Shown here: positions 1 through 7,985 of the stretch, in pieces
Position numbering within the stretch: position 1 is the first letter of the stretch
Layout of the letters: each line of letters begins with the position of its first letter
NCBI RefSeq assembly: GCF_009909145.1
Contig: NZ_JAAAPJ010000017.1
Location: forward strand, 124,001-188,000
Source: Corallococcus silvisoli
GTDB lineage: Bacteria; Myxococcota; Myxococcia; Myxococcales; Myxococcaceae
Length of the DNA: 64,000 bases
Direction of reading: 5' to 3'
Notes under the pieces: model-generated
What the model was told of the DNA's origin: nothing
Database searches by the model: none
Seen by the model: only the letters and a program-made list of their open reading frames with translations
Made by a program: the position numbers and the translations under genes

Positions 1-324
1 GAGGACGGGGGCAACAGCCACGTGGACTTCGTGGTGAGCGCCGCGGCGCCGCAGGACGACGAGTTCGCGGACAAGGAGGAGGCGGGCCTCATCAACAACC
101 GCGTGCGCACGGCCCTCATGCGGTTGGATCCACGGGAGCGCTTCATCATCGAGCAGCGCGTGATGAACGAGCGCCCCATGACGCTCAAGGAGCTGGGCGA
201 GCACTTTGGCTTCTCCCGCGAGCGCGCCCGACAGCTGGAGATCCGCGCCAAGGACAAGCTCAAGTCGGAGCTGGCCGCCCTGATGGCGGAGGTGGATCCG
301 GAGACGCTCGCCGCCCAGGGTTGA
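1..324 (+). CDS. rpoH: RpoH-family (sigma-32 type) RNA polymerase sigma factor, C-terminal fragment
   Basis: The reading frame is open from base 1 and ends with TGA at 322-324, so only the last 107 residues are present. They hold sigma region 4: the helix-turn-helix runs from MTLKELGEHFGFSRERARQLE to the basic recognition-helix end, the part that contacts the -35 element. The LDPRERFIIEQR stretch before it is typical of group 3 RpoH-like factors, of which myxobacteria have several (heat-shock and developmental). A GTG at 22 is internal, not the start. A strong hairpin lies about 45 bases downstream. Which paralogue this is cannot be told from the fragment. Confidence 0.85.
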   Translation, partial: EDGGNSHVDFVVSAAAPQDDEFADKEEAGLINNRVRTALMRLDPRERFIIEQRVMNERPMTLKELGEHFGFSRERARQLEIRAKDKLKSELAALMAEVDPETLAAQG

Positions 325-367
325 CGCGCGCCGCCGTCGAACACAGCCACGCGGTCCCTGTGACTCC

Positions 368-411
368 ACGCCCCGCCGCCCTTCACAGGGCGCGCGGGGC
401 GTCGCCCTTTT
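368..411 (+). terminator. Probable intrinsic terminator of the sigma factor gene
   Basis: A GC-rich inverted repeat with arms at 368-382 and 387-402 (ACGCCCCGC... paired with ...GCGGGGCGT, one bulged base) and a 4-base loop is followed by TTTT at 408-411. It lies between the sigma stop codon and the transporter start. Confidence 0.6.
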
Positions 412-511
412 CTGGAGGGCGGGCGACCGTTTCAAAGTCCCGGCTGTTTTCGCGCGGCGGCGGAGACCCTGCTAGAAGGGACGCCGGATTCCCTGTCAGG
501 AGTGTGGCTGC

Positions 512-2977
512 TTGTCCCACGGTTCCCCGCCGGTCGTCGATGATCGCGTCCCCCTCGCGGAAGCGCATGGCGCCCCGCACAAACCCTATGTGTCCCCGCA
601 GCAGTCGCCCGCGGAGCTGACGATCCGCGGCCTGGTGCTCGGGTCGGTGCTGGGCATCGTGTTCGCGGCGTCGTCCGTGTACCTGGCCATCAAGGTCGGC
701 CTCACGGTGTCCGCGTCCATCCCGGTGGCGGTGCTCTCCATCGCCATCTTCCGGGCCCTGGGGCGCTCCAGCATCCTGGAGAACACCATCGTCCAGACGA
801 CGGGCTCCGCGGGTGAGTCGCTGGCATTCGGCGTGGCGGCGGCGCTGCCGGCGCTGCTCATCCTGGGCTACGACATCAGCCTCACGCACGCGTTCCTCAC
901 CGCGGCCCTGGGCGGCGTGCTGGGCGTGTTGATGATGATTCCCCTGCGCCAGGGCCTCATCGTCCAGGAGCACGGCAAGCTCACCTACCCGGAGGGCACC
1001 GCGAGCGCGGACGTGCTGATTGTCGGTGAGCAGGGCGGCACCAACGCGCGCACGGTCATCCTGGGTTTCATCATCGGCGGCGTCTACAAGTTCGCCTACT
1101 CCGGGATGAAGCTCTTCAAGGAGGCCATCGGCACGCCCATCAAGGGGCTCAAGGCCGCGACGCTCTCCACGGAGGTGTCCCCGGAGCTGTTGGGCGTGGG
1201 CTACATCATCGGGCCGCGCGTCGCGTCCATCACCTTCGCGGGCGGCGTGCTCAGCTACCTCATCCTCATCCCGATGGTGTCCTTCTTCGGCAGCGGCATG
1301 GAGACGCCGCTGCTCGTGCACAACGGGATGCTCATCCGGGACATGTCGCCGGATCAGATCCGCAACGCGTACGTGCTCTACATCGGCGCGGGCGCGGTGG
1401 CGACGGGCGGCCTCATCAGCCTCATCCGCTCCCTGCCCACCATCGTGGGCGCCTTCAAGCGCAGCGTGGAGACGCTGCGCGCGTCGCGCACGCAGGGGCA
1501 GCTGCCCACGGTGCTGCGCACGGACCAGGACCTGCCCATCACGGTGGTGCTGGTGGGCAGCGCGCTGCTCATCCTGGCCATCTGGCTGGCGCCCCCGCTG
1601 CACGTGAACTTCATCTCCGCCATCCTCATCGTCATCTTCGGCTTCTTCTTCGTGACGGTGAGCGCGCGCATCACCGGTGAGATTGGCAGCTCCTCCAACC
1701 CCATCTCCGGCATGGTGGTGGCGACGCTGCTGGTGACCTGCCTCGTGTACCTGCTGTTCGGCTGGACGTCGTCGCCGGACCGCTTCATGGCGCTCACCAC
1801 GGCGGCCATCGTGGGCATCGCGGCGTCCAACGGCGGCACCACCGCGCAGGACCTGAAGACGGCGTTCCTCGTGGGCGGCACGCCCAAGCGCCAGCAGATC
1901 GCCCTCTTCGTGGGCGTGCTGACCAGCGCGATGTTCATCGGCCTGGTGCTGGTGCTGCTCAACCAGGGCGCCACCGCGGTCATCCCGGAGGCCCACCCGG
2001 GCGTGCAGGTGACGGAGCTGACGGACACCACGCGCACCCAGCACACCTACCGCTGGGCGGTGAGCCAGGACGCGCTCTCCCAGCGCGGCATGACGCCCGC
2101 GCAGCTCAAGCGCTCGCTGTGGGCGGAGCGCCTGGACATGGTGCCTGCGGACGGCGCGCTGGAGCTGCGCAGCTGGCGCCCGGTGCCCGCCCAGGAGCTC
2201 GCGGGCCTCACGCTGTCGCCGGCCAACGGCCCGTCGCTGAAGCTGTCCGACGCGGGCGCCGTCACCGCCGGGCCGGACCGCGTCTACCGGGAAGGCTTCG
2301 TGCGCGGCGCGGACACGCCCGTGCCCGCCGGGCGCTACCTGGTGGATGATCAGGGCGGCATCCAGTACGTGGTGGACCCGGGCATCGGCGGCCGCATCAG
2401 CGAGTACGAGGGCCAGACGCTCACCCGCTACTCGGCGCCCAAGGCGCAGCTGTTCGCGCTCATCATCGACGGCATCCTCACGCAGCGGCTGCCCTGGGAC
2501 CTGGTGCTCCTGGGCGTCTTCATCGCGCTGATGCTGGAGCTGTGCGGCGTGTCCTCGCTGCCCTTCGCGGTGGGCGTGTACCTGCCCATCAGCAGCAGCG
2601 CCCCCATCTTCGTGGGCGGCATGGTGCGCCACTTCGTGGACAAGCTGCGCGGCGGCAGCGCGGCGGAGTCGGAGTTCTCCCCCGGCACGCTGATGTCGTC
2701 CGGCTACATCGCGGGCGGCTCCATCGCGGGCGTGCTCATCGCGTTCCTGGAGATCGCCAGCGACGGCGCCTGGACGCGCGCCATCAACCTGCCCGCCCTC
2801 TTCGGGCACGAGGGCGCGTTCGGCGCGTTCCTCAACGCCGTGGGCGAGAGCGAGCTGGCGCACCCGACGTGGTCCAACGTCTGGGGCCTGGCGTTCTTCA
2901 CCGTCCTCACCGCGGTCCTCTTCCGCTCCGCCCTCAAGGGCAAGAGCGGCGCCGAGGCCCCGCCGCCGTCGCACTGA
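512..2977 (+). CDS. OPT-family oligopeptide/metal transporter
   Basis: Inner-membrane transporter of 821 residues with about 14-16 hydrophobic segments. Family hallmarks are the N-terminal LTIRGLVLGSVLG-like helix, the NPISGMVVATLL segment and the QDLKTAFLVGGTPKRQQI loop. OPT proteins take up oligopeptides or metal-siderophore conjugates by proton symport; the substrate here is unknown. The start is TTG at 512, chosen because AGGAG sits at 498-502 with 9 bases spacing and no in-frame ATG is nearby. An unusual soluble insertion of about 155 residues (roughly 488-643), rich in charged residues, separates two membrane blocks. The gene is monocistronic, convergent with the next gene. Confidence 0.9.
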   Translation: MSHGSPPVVDDRVPLAEAHGAPHKPYVSPQQSPAELTIRGLVLGSVLGIVFAASSVYLAIKVGLTVSASIPVAVLSIAIFRALGRSSILENTIVQTTGSAGESLAFGVAAALPALLILGYDISLTHAFLTAALGGVLGVLMMIPLRQGLIVQEHGKLTYPEGTASADVLIVGEQGGTNARTVILGFIIGGVYKFAYSGMKLFKEAIGTPIKGLKAATLSTEVSPELLGVGYIIGPRVASITFAGGVLSYLILIPMVSFFGSGMETPLLVHNGMLIRDMSPDQIRNAYVLYIGAGAVATGGLISLIRSLPTIVGAFKRSVETLRASRTQGQLPTVLRTDQDLPITVVLVGSALLILAIWLAPPLHVNFISAILIVIFGFFFVTVSARITGEIGSSSNPISGMVVATLLVTCLVYLLFGWTSSPDRFMALTTAAIVGIAASNGGTTAQDLKTAFLVGGTPKRQQIALFVGVLTSAMFIGLVLVLLNQGATAVIPEAHPGVQVTELTDTTRTQHTYRWAVSQDALSQRGMTPAQLKRSLWAERLDMVPADGALELRSWRPVPAQELAGLTLSPANGPSLKLSDAGAVTAGPDRVYREGFVRGADTPVPAGRYLVDDQGGIQYVVDPGIGGRISEYEGQTLTRYSAPKAQLFALIIDGILTQRLPWDLVLLGVFIALMLELCGVSSLPFAVGVYLPISSSAPIFVGGMVRHFVDKLRGGSAAESEFSPGTLMSSGYIAGGSIAGVLIAFLEIASDGAWTRAINLPALFGHEGAFGAFLNAVGESELAHPTWSNVWGLAFFTVLTAVLFRSALKGKSGAEAPPPSH

Positions 2978-2995
2978 CGCCCCCCGTCACGGCCA

Positions 2996-3030
2996 CCCTC
3001 CCCCGCTCGCCTCACCGCGCGGGGAGGGGG
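2996..3030. terminator. Possible bidirectional terminator hairpin
   Basis: CCCTCCCCC at 2996-3004 pairs with GGGGAGGGGG at 3021-3030 in the gap between two convergent genes. There is no T-tract, so termination is inferred from position and stem strength only. Confidence 0.35.
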
Positions 3031-3033
3031 GCG

Positions 3034-3363
3034 CTACAGCGCGGGCATCGACGGCGGCACGCTCGGGTCGCCGCCGCTCGCGTCCGGCTCCTTCGCGCAG
3101 ACGTACTCGGCGCGCAGCGGCGCCACGACGCCGAACGTGAAGACGTAGACGAACGGGCTCCACCACGGCCAGTACACGTCCACCCGCGACAGGCCATGCC
3201 GGCACTCCGCCGCGGCCACGTTGGACGTCGTCAGGCCCGCCACGAAGCTCGCGCCCAGCTGCCCTTCCGGGGCCCCGTCGCGCGGCGCCGGGCTGCGCAC
3301 GCTCATGCGGAAGCACCCTGTCAGGGACGCCAGGACGAGGGCGGACGCGGCCAATCGCTTCAT
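3034..3363 (-). CDS. Bor-like lipoprotein
   Basis: A 109-residue lipoprotein with signal peptide and lipobox (LASLTGC, Cys at about 17). The body follows the Bor/Iss pattern: a short strand ending FVAGL, an Ala-Ala-x-Cys segment, a hydrophobic stretch (VYVFTFGVVAPL) and a late Cys (EYVCA). Bor proteins are small outer-membrane lipoproteins linked to serum resistance in enterobacteria; their myxobacterial role is unknown. Start is ATG at 3363. The similarity is by pattern only and modest. Confidence 0.6.
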   Translation of the reverse strand: MKRLAASALVLASLTGCFRMSVRSPAPRDGAPEGQLGASFVAGLTTSNVAAAECRHGLSRVDVYWPWWSPFVYVFTFGVVAPLRAEYVCAKEPDASGGDPSVPPSMPAL

Positions 3364-3481
3364 CGGCGGGGACTCCAGGCTCGAAGGGGCCCCTTGCCTA
3401 ACACACCGGGGATTCCCCGCCAGCCTGTCCCGTGTTGTTCAGGTGTCACTTCAACCCCCTGGATTCTGGGCGGTTCTCGGA

Positions 3482-3511
3482 TTGGGACCCGGCCCGGGAC
3501 GGGAGTACAAT
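3482..3511 (+). promoter_or_regulatory. Candidate sigma-70 promoter of the HEAT/HD gene pair
   Basis: TTGGGA at 3482-3487 and TACAAT at 3506-3511 are separated by 18 bases, about 50 bases upstream of the ATG at 3564. Match to consensus is 4/6 and 5/6. Confidence 0.4.
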
Positions 3512-3512
3512 C

Positions 3513-3536
3513 GAAGGCCCCTCAACCGGGGCCTTC
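3513..3536 (+). promoter_or_regulatory. Perfect 9-bp hairpin in the leader of the HEAT-like gene
   Basis: GAAGGCCCC (3513-3521) and GGGGCCTTC (3528-3536) form a perfect stem with a 6-base loop. It lies just after the candidate promoter and 27 bases before the start codon, so it would sit at the 5' end of the mRNA. It could stabilise the message or modulate initiation. Confidence 0.4.
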
Positions 3537-3563
3537 CGCCCCATCCGGATTCTTCCAGGTTTC

Positions 3564-5330
3564 ATGGCACAGCCCCAGAAAGTCACGGACGCCAACGCGG
3601 AGGCGGAGCAGTCACCGGAGGTCCGCGAGAAGGTGGAGCTGGCGCGCACGTTCGCGTTCCACCTGCTCAAGGGCATCAAGCAGATCGGCATGTACCGCCA
3701 CAACGAGGCGCGCTTCCCGGAGTTCCTCTCGAAGGCGCTGGAGTCCATCTCCGCGTACACGGAGAAGTTCGGACCGCTCTCGCTGAAGGTGGAGCAGCAG
3801 AACTTCATGCTCTACAACGAGCCGCTCTTCTCGGAAGAGTCGCCGCTCCCCTACAAGTTCTTCCGCGACGGCATCCGCCAGCTCATCTTCCGGCCGGGCC
3901 TGCCGCTGGAGGAGCTGGTCACGCTCACGCTCATCGCGCTGTCGGAGCCGGAGCGCGGCGCGGACGACGTGCTCGCGCAGCTGTGGCGCGCGGGCATGCA
4001 GCAGGTGGAGTACGTGGTGGTGGAGGGCTTCTCCATGGAGGGCGCCTCCGAGGACGAGGTCCAGGTGGAGGTGGACAAGGTGGTGGGCTACCTCTACTCC
4101 CGCCTCCAGACGAACTCGGATGACTTCCTGCGCTTCGCGCGCGTGTCCGCGGAGGACCTGGACGCGAAGCTGGACGGCGTGGAGCAGATCCGCGGCCTCG
4201 TCGTGGGCGGCCGGCACGCCACGGATGACCTGAAGGCCCGGCTGCAGCGGGAGATCACGGAGGAGGAGAACGCGCGCCTGTTCCCCAAGCTGGTGGGCGC
4301 GGTGTTCCAGGTGGTGGAAGGCGGCGTGGACGACGTGGCGCTGCTGGAGGAGATCTTCCTGCAGCTGCTGGACATGCTCCTGCTGCAGGACGACTTCGGC
4401 ACGGTGAACCAGATCGTCCTCAAGCTGCGCGCGCTCTCCCAGCGCGAGGGCGGCGAGGAGCTGGGGCGCATGCTCCAGTCCTTCCTCCACAAGATGGGCG
4501 AGGAGCAGCGCCTCACGCGGCTGGGCGAGTCGCTCAAGACGACGCGCGCGAAGAACCCCCAGGACGTGACGCGCTACCTGCAGGCGCTGGGCGTGGACTC
4601 GGTGCTGCCGCTGCTCAACGTGCTGGAGTCCATCGAGCTGCCGGAGAACCGTTCGATCCTGGGCGACGTGCTGGGCACCTTCGCGCGCGAGCTGCCGGAG
4701 CCGTTCGTGGCGCGCCTGCTGTCGGACCGGCCCCAGACGGTGCGCGACATGGTCTACATCCTGGAGAAGAGCAACCACCCGGAGCGGGTGAAGATGTTCT
4801 CCCAGGTCATGAAGAGCCCCAACCTGGTGGTGAAGCTGGAGGTGATGCAGATCATCGGGCGCGGCCGCACGGCCGAGGCCCGGCGCATCATCCAGGAAGC
4901 GCTCACCGACGGCGTCTCCCAGGTGCGCATGCTGGCCGCGAAGCTGCTGCCGGAGTTCGACCGCGACCGCGCGTTCACGGACCTGGTGAAGCTGGTGCGC
5001 GACTCCGGCTGGGACAAGAAGACGTCGGATGAGAAGTCCGCCATCTACGCGGCCATCGGGGCGACGAACCTCCCCGCCGCGCTGTCCATGATGCAGCAGC
5101 TGCTGACGGTGAAGCCGTCGCTGCTCAACAAGCGGCGGGTGATGGAGGACAAGCTGCTGGCCGTCACCGGCCTGGGGGGCGCGGGCTCCATCCAGTCCTA
5201 CAAGTTGCTGCAGGCCGTGGTGGAGGACAAGACGCAGCCCGTGGAGATCCTCACCGCGGCCCGCAAGGCGATGTACCAGACGCGCAAGGCCCTGTTCGGG
5301 GACTCGGCGCTTCCGGAAGAGGCGAGCTGA
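3564..5330 (+). CDS. HEAT-repeat-like alpha-helical protein, partner of the HD protein
   Basis: A 588-residue cytoplasmic protein with no signal or membrane segment. The start is ATG at 3564, the first ATG after the candidate promoter; the frame is open further upstream. Residues 20-100 form a domain (LKGIKQIGMYRHN..., then LSLKVEQQNFMLYNEPLF) that recurs at the start of the next gene. The rest is amphipathic helices, with HEAT-like pairs in the last 250 residues (for example LSDRPQTVRDMVYILEKS followed by VKLEVMQIIGRG). It probably acts as a scaffold. Stop and next start are 4 bases apart, so the two genes are co-transcribed and probably function together. No enzymatic motif is visible. Confidence 0.8.
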   Translation: MAQPQKVTDANAEAEQSPEVREKVELARTFAFHLLKGIKQIGMYRHNEARFPEFLSKALESISAYTEKFGPLSLKVEQQNFMLYNEPLFSEESPLPYKFFRDGIRQLIFRPGLPLEELVTLTLIALSEPERGADDVLAQLWRAGMQQVEYVVVEGFSMEGASEDEVQVEVDKVVGYLYSRLQTNSDDFLRFARVSAEDLDAKLDGVEQIRGLVVGGRHATDDLKARLQREITEEENARLFPKLVGAVFQVVEGGVDDVALLEEIFLQLLDMLLLQDDFGTVNQIVLKLRALSQREGGEELGRMLQSFLHKMGEEQRLTRLGESLKTTRAKNPQDVTRYLQALGVDSVLPLLNVLESIELPENRSILGDVLGTFARELPEPFVARLLSDRPQTVRDMVYILEKSNHPERVKMFSQVMKSPNLVVKLEVMQIIGRGRTAEARRIIQEALTDGVSQVRMLAAKLLPEFDRDRAFTDLVKLVRDSGWDKKTSDEKSAIYAAIGATNLPAALSMMQQLLTVKPSLLNKRRVMEDKLLAVTGLGGAGSIQSYKLLQAVVEDKTQPVEILTAARKAMYQTRKALFGDSALPEEAS

Positions 5331-5334
5331 CACC

Positions 5335-6645
5335 ATGGCCGACAACCTGAAGATCAATCAGACCCAGGACGAGAACCTGGGGGAGTACGGGCGCGAGCAC
5401 AACGAGAAGCTCCAGGGCCTGTCGCGCTCCATGCTCGCGGGCCTCTACATGCTCGTGCGCTCGGTGAAGATGTATGACCCGGAGAACGCGGTCTTCGAGA
5501 AGCCGCTGCACCAGCTCCAGGACATCATCAACCAGATCATCGGCAAGGAAGGCCGGCTGGAGCTGACGGGCGTCAAGGACTCGTACTACCTGAACGGCAT
5601 GCTGGTGAAGGTGGACCTCAACTCCATCGAGAACCAGCGCTACCTGCTGTCGGAGATGCGCGCCAAGGACGTGGGCGGCATCACGCTGACCAAGCCCGTC
5701 ACGGTGCAGGAGCTGAAGAACTTCGTCTGGATCTTCAGCAAGGAGCAGTCCACCGCGGCGGAAGAGGACGGGCTGCAGGGGCGCAAGCTCCTCAACATGC
5801 GCGTGGCCAAGTTCTCCAAGCTCAAGGAGAAGATGAACAAGGACATGGACACGCCGGGCGACCAGAAGGTCGACCGCAAGAAGTACGCGATGACCGTGTA
5901 CGCGCGTGCCGTGTTCTTCCTTCAGAAGTACCTGGAGTCCGTGCGCGCGGGGAAGCCCATTGGCTCCTCGCGGGCGCTGCGGCTGGTGCAGGACTTCGTG
6001 GACATCTCCTTCGATCAGCGCACCCACTTCCTGGGGATGACGACGCAGAAGCGCGAGGAGGACTACCTCGTCTACCACCAGGTCAACGTGGCGCTGATGT
6101 GCATCGTGTTCGGCGCCGAGCTGGGCCTCACGAAGCCGCAGCTGCGCGACCTGGGCTACATCGCGCTCTTCCACGACGCGGGCATGACGACGCTGCCGGA
6201 GGAGCTGTCCACCAAGCGCGGGGCGCTCACCGCGGATGAGAAGACGACGGTGGCCCGCGCGCCGCTCATCAGCGTGCGCAACATCCTGCTGGAGAAGGGC
6301 TTCAGCCGCTCCACGCTGCTTCGCGTGGTGACGACGTTCGAGCACAAGACGGACTACGGCACCGCGGTGCGCGACGCGCGCGGCAACATCCAGATGATCA
6401 TCCCCAAGACGAACCTGGGGGTGTACGCGAAGGTCATCGCCATCTGCGACGCCTACGACGCGCTCACCTCGCGCCGGCCGTACCGGGACGCGTACGGCCC
6501 GGAGGTGGCGCTGATGCTGATGTGGACGGAGATGCGCCAGAAGTTCGACCCGGAGCTGCTGTCCGTCTTCATGCGGGTGATGGCCATCCAGCCCATCAAG
6601 GTCCTCTCCCGCCGCCAGCAGCAGCTCAGCGTTTCCGGACTCTAG
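5335..6645 (+). CDS. HD-domain (HD-GYP-like) phosphohydrolase with degenerate GYP motif
   Basis: A 436-residue soluble protein. Residues 20-100 repeat the N-terminal domain of the preceding protein (MLVRSVKMYDPEN..., then ELTGVKDSYYLNGMLVKV). The C-terminal half is an HD fold: H280-D281 in ALFHDAGMTTLP, then ICDAYDALTSRRPYRDA, the typical end of HD-GYP domains. The usual HHExxDGxGYP segment is replaced by FEHKTDYG, so c-di-GMP phosphodiesterase activity is doubtful; it may hydrolyse another phospho-ligand or act as a receptor. It is the second gene of a two-gene operon, and its last 20 bases overlap the convergent pseudouridine synthase gene. Confidence 0.8.
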   Translation: MADNLKINQTQDENLGEYGREHNEKLQGLSRSMLAGLYMLVRSVKMYDPENAVFEKPLHQLQDIINQIIGKEGRLELTGVKDSYYLNGMLVKVDLNSIENQRYLLSEMRAKDVGGITLTKPVTVQELKNFVWIFSKEQSTAAEEDGLQGRKLLNMRVAKFSKLKEKMNKDMDTPGDQKVDRKKYAMTVYARAVFFLQKYLESVRAGKPIGSSRALRLVQDFVDISFDQRTHFLGMTTQKREEDYLVYHQVNVALMCIVFGAELGLTKPQLRDLGYIALFHDAGMTTLPEELSTKRGALTADEKTTVARAPLISVRNILLEKGFSRSTLLRVVTTFEHKTDYGTAVRDARGNIQMIIPKTNLGVYAKVIAICDAYDALTSRRPYRDAYGPEVALMLMWTEMRQKFDPELLSVFMRVMAIQPIKVLSRRQQQLSVSGL

Positions 6646-7633
6646 CCTTCGGGGCCGGCTTCTTCGGGGCGGGCGGCCCCGCCGGAAGGCCGGCCTCGCG
6701 CAGCAGGCCCAGGGCCTTGGTGAAGTCCTCCGGCAGGGGCGCCTCCAGCGTCAGCGCCTTGTGCGTGCGCGGGTGCTCGAAGGCCAGGCGCCACGCGTGC
6801 AGCGCCTGACGGCCCAGCGCCTCCTGCGCCTTCTCCACCGCGCCCTTCGCCTTGCGGCCGCCGCCATAGAGCGCGTCGCACAGCAGCGGGTGTCCGGCCT
6901 CCGCCAGGTGGACGCGGATCTGATGCGTGCGGCCAGTGAGCAGGTCCACCTCCACCAGCGCCGCGCCCTCGAACGCCTCGCGCACGCGGAACACGGTGAT
7001 GGCGGGCTTGCCCTCCTTCACCTTGCCGGTGAAGCGCTGGCGGTGGATGGGGTGACGGCCATAGAGCGTCTCGATGCGCCCCTCCGCGGGCGGCACGCCG
7101 TGCACCAGCGCGAGGTACGTCTTCTGCACTTCGCGCGTCTTGAAGGCCTTCTGGAGGGCCACCAGGGCCTTCTCGTGCTTGGCGACGACGAGGCAGCCGG
7201 TGGTGTCCTTGTCCAGCCGGTGGACGATGCCGGGGCGCAGCTCGCCGCCCACGCCCGCCAGGTCCTTCACGCGGTGCAGGAGGGCGTTGACCAGCGTCCC
7301 GGAGGCGTGGCCCGCGCCCGGGTGCACCACCATGCCGGCGGCCTTGTCCACGACGACGAGGTCGCGGTCCTCGTGCAGCACGGACACGGGCAGCGCCTCG
7401 GCCTGGGGAATGGCGGCGACGGGCGCGGGGATGTGGACGGTGAGGAGCTCGCCCCCACGCAGGCGCTGGGCGACCTTGCCCGGCTTGCCGTCGGACAGCA
7501 CATGGCCGTCCGCGATGAGGCCCTGGAGCCGGGAGCGCGTGAGGTCCGGGAACGCGCGCGCGAGGTATTGGTCCAGGCGCTCGCCCCTGGCTTCGGGGAG
7601 GGCGCGGTGCTCGCGCGTGTCGGGTGAGGCCAC
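6626..7633 (-). CDS. RluD-type 23S rRNA pseudouridine synthase
   Basis: A 335-residue RluA-family enzyme: an N-terminal S4 RNA-binding domain (RLDQYLARAFPDLTRSRLQ) followed by the catalytic domain with intact motif II HRLDKDTTG, whose Asp is the catalytic nucleophile, and motif III GRTHQIRVHL. It isomerises specific uridines in large-subunit rRNA; domain order fits RluD/RluC, but the site cannot be assigned. The start is GTG at 7633. The C-terminal tail is Pro/Lys/Arg-rich. It follows the 87-residue gene with an 11-base gap, so the two form an operon. Confidence 0.9.
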   Translation of the reverse strand: MASPDTREHRALPEARGERLDQYLARAFPDLTRSRLQGLIADGHVLSDGKPGKVAQRLRGGELLTVHIPAPVAAIPQAEALPVSVLHEDRDLVVVDKAAGMVVHPGAGHASGTLVNALLHRVKDLAGVGGELRPGIVHRLDKDTTGCLVVAKHEKALVALQKAFKTREVQKTYLALVHGVPPAEGRIETLYGRHPIHRQRFTGKVKEGKPAITVFRVREAFEGAALVEVDLLTGRTHQIRVHLAEAGHPLLCDALYGGGRKAKGAVEKAQEALGRQALHAWRLAFEHPRTHKALTLEAPLPEDFTKALGLLREAGLPAGPPAPKKPAPKARVRKR

Positions 7634-7644
7634 GGCGGAAGGAG

Positions 7645-7908
7645 CTACCAGATCTTCGACTTCACGTGCGCCTTGGAGCGCAACACGATGTCGTTGATGG
7701 CGCGCTCGAAGAAGTTCGCCTGGGTGCTGATTTCAGCGCTCACGCGGCTCTTGTAGAGCGCGCGCCCCTCTTCCAGTTCCTCCTTGAGGACCTCGAAAAG
7801 GTTGTCCTGCTCGATGCCCTTGATGATCTTCTGCTCGTTGTAGAGCGAAATATCGGAGGCGATCGCGCGGGCGAGTCGCATCGCCTTGACCTTTTCCTCT
7901 TCCGTCAT
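7645..7908 (-). CDS. Conserved small alpha-helical protein of unknown function
   Basis: An 87-residue protein, all predicted helix and strongly charged, with no signal peptide. It begins MTEEEKVKAMRLARAIASD and carries an LYNEQKIIKGIEQDN segment. I believe similar short proteins occur across Deltaproteobacteria, but no function is known to me. The ATG at 7908 is the only sensible start. It is the first gene of an operon with the pseudouridine synthase. Confidence 0.75.
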   Translation of the reverse strand: MTEEEKVKAMRLARAIASDISLYNEQKIIKGIEQDNLFEVLKEELEEGRALYKSRVSAEISTQANFFERAINDIVLRSKAHVKSKIW

Positions 7909-7985
7909 CGTGCCACTACTTAGGCACCCACCCCGTGCGAGTCAACTTTTCCGGTTGCATGGGAGGGTGCCCGGCCGCCTCGGCG

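Noticed and set aside
383..2974. 863-codon minus-strand ORF opposite the OPT transporter
   Set aside because: It is an antisense shadow in GC-rich DNA with His/Arg/Glu-rich composition and no domain; the plus strand holds an intact transporter with ribosome site.
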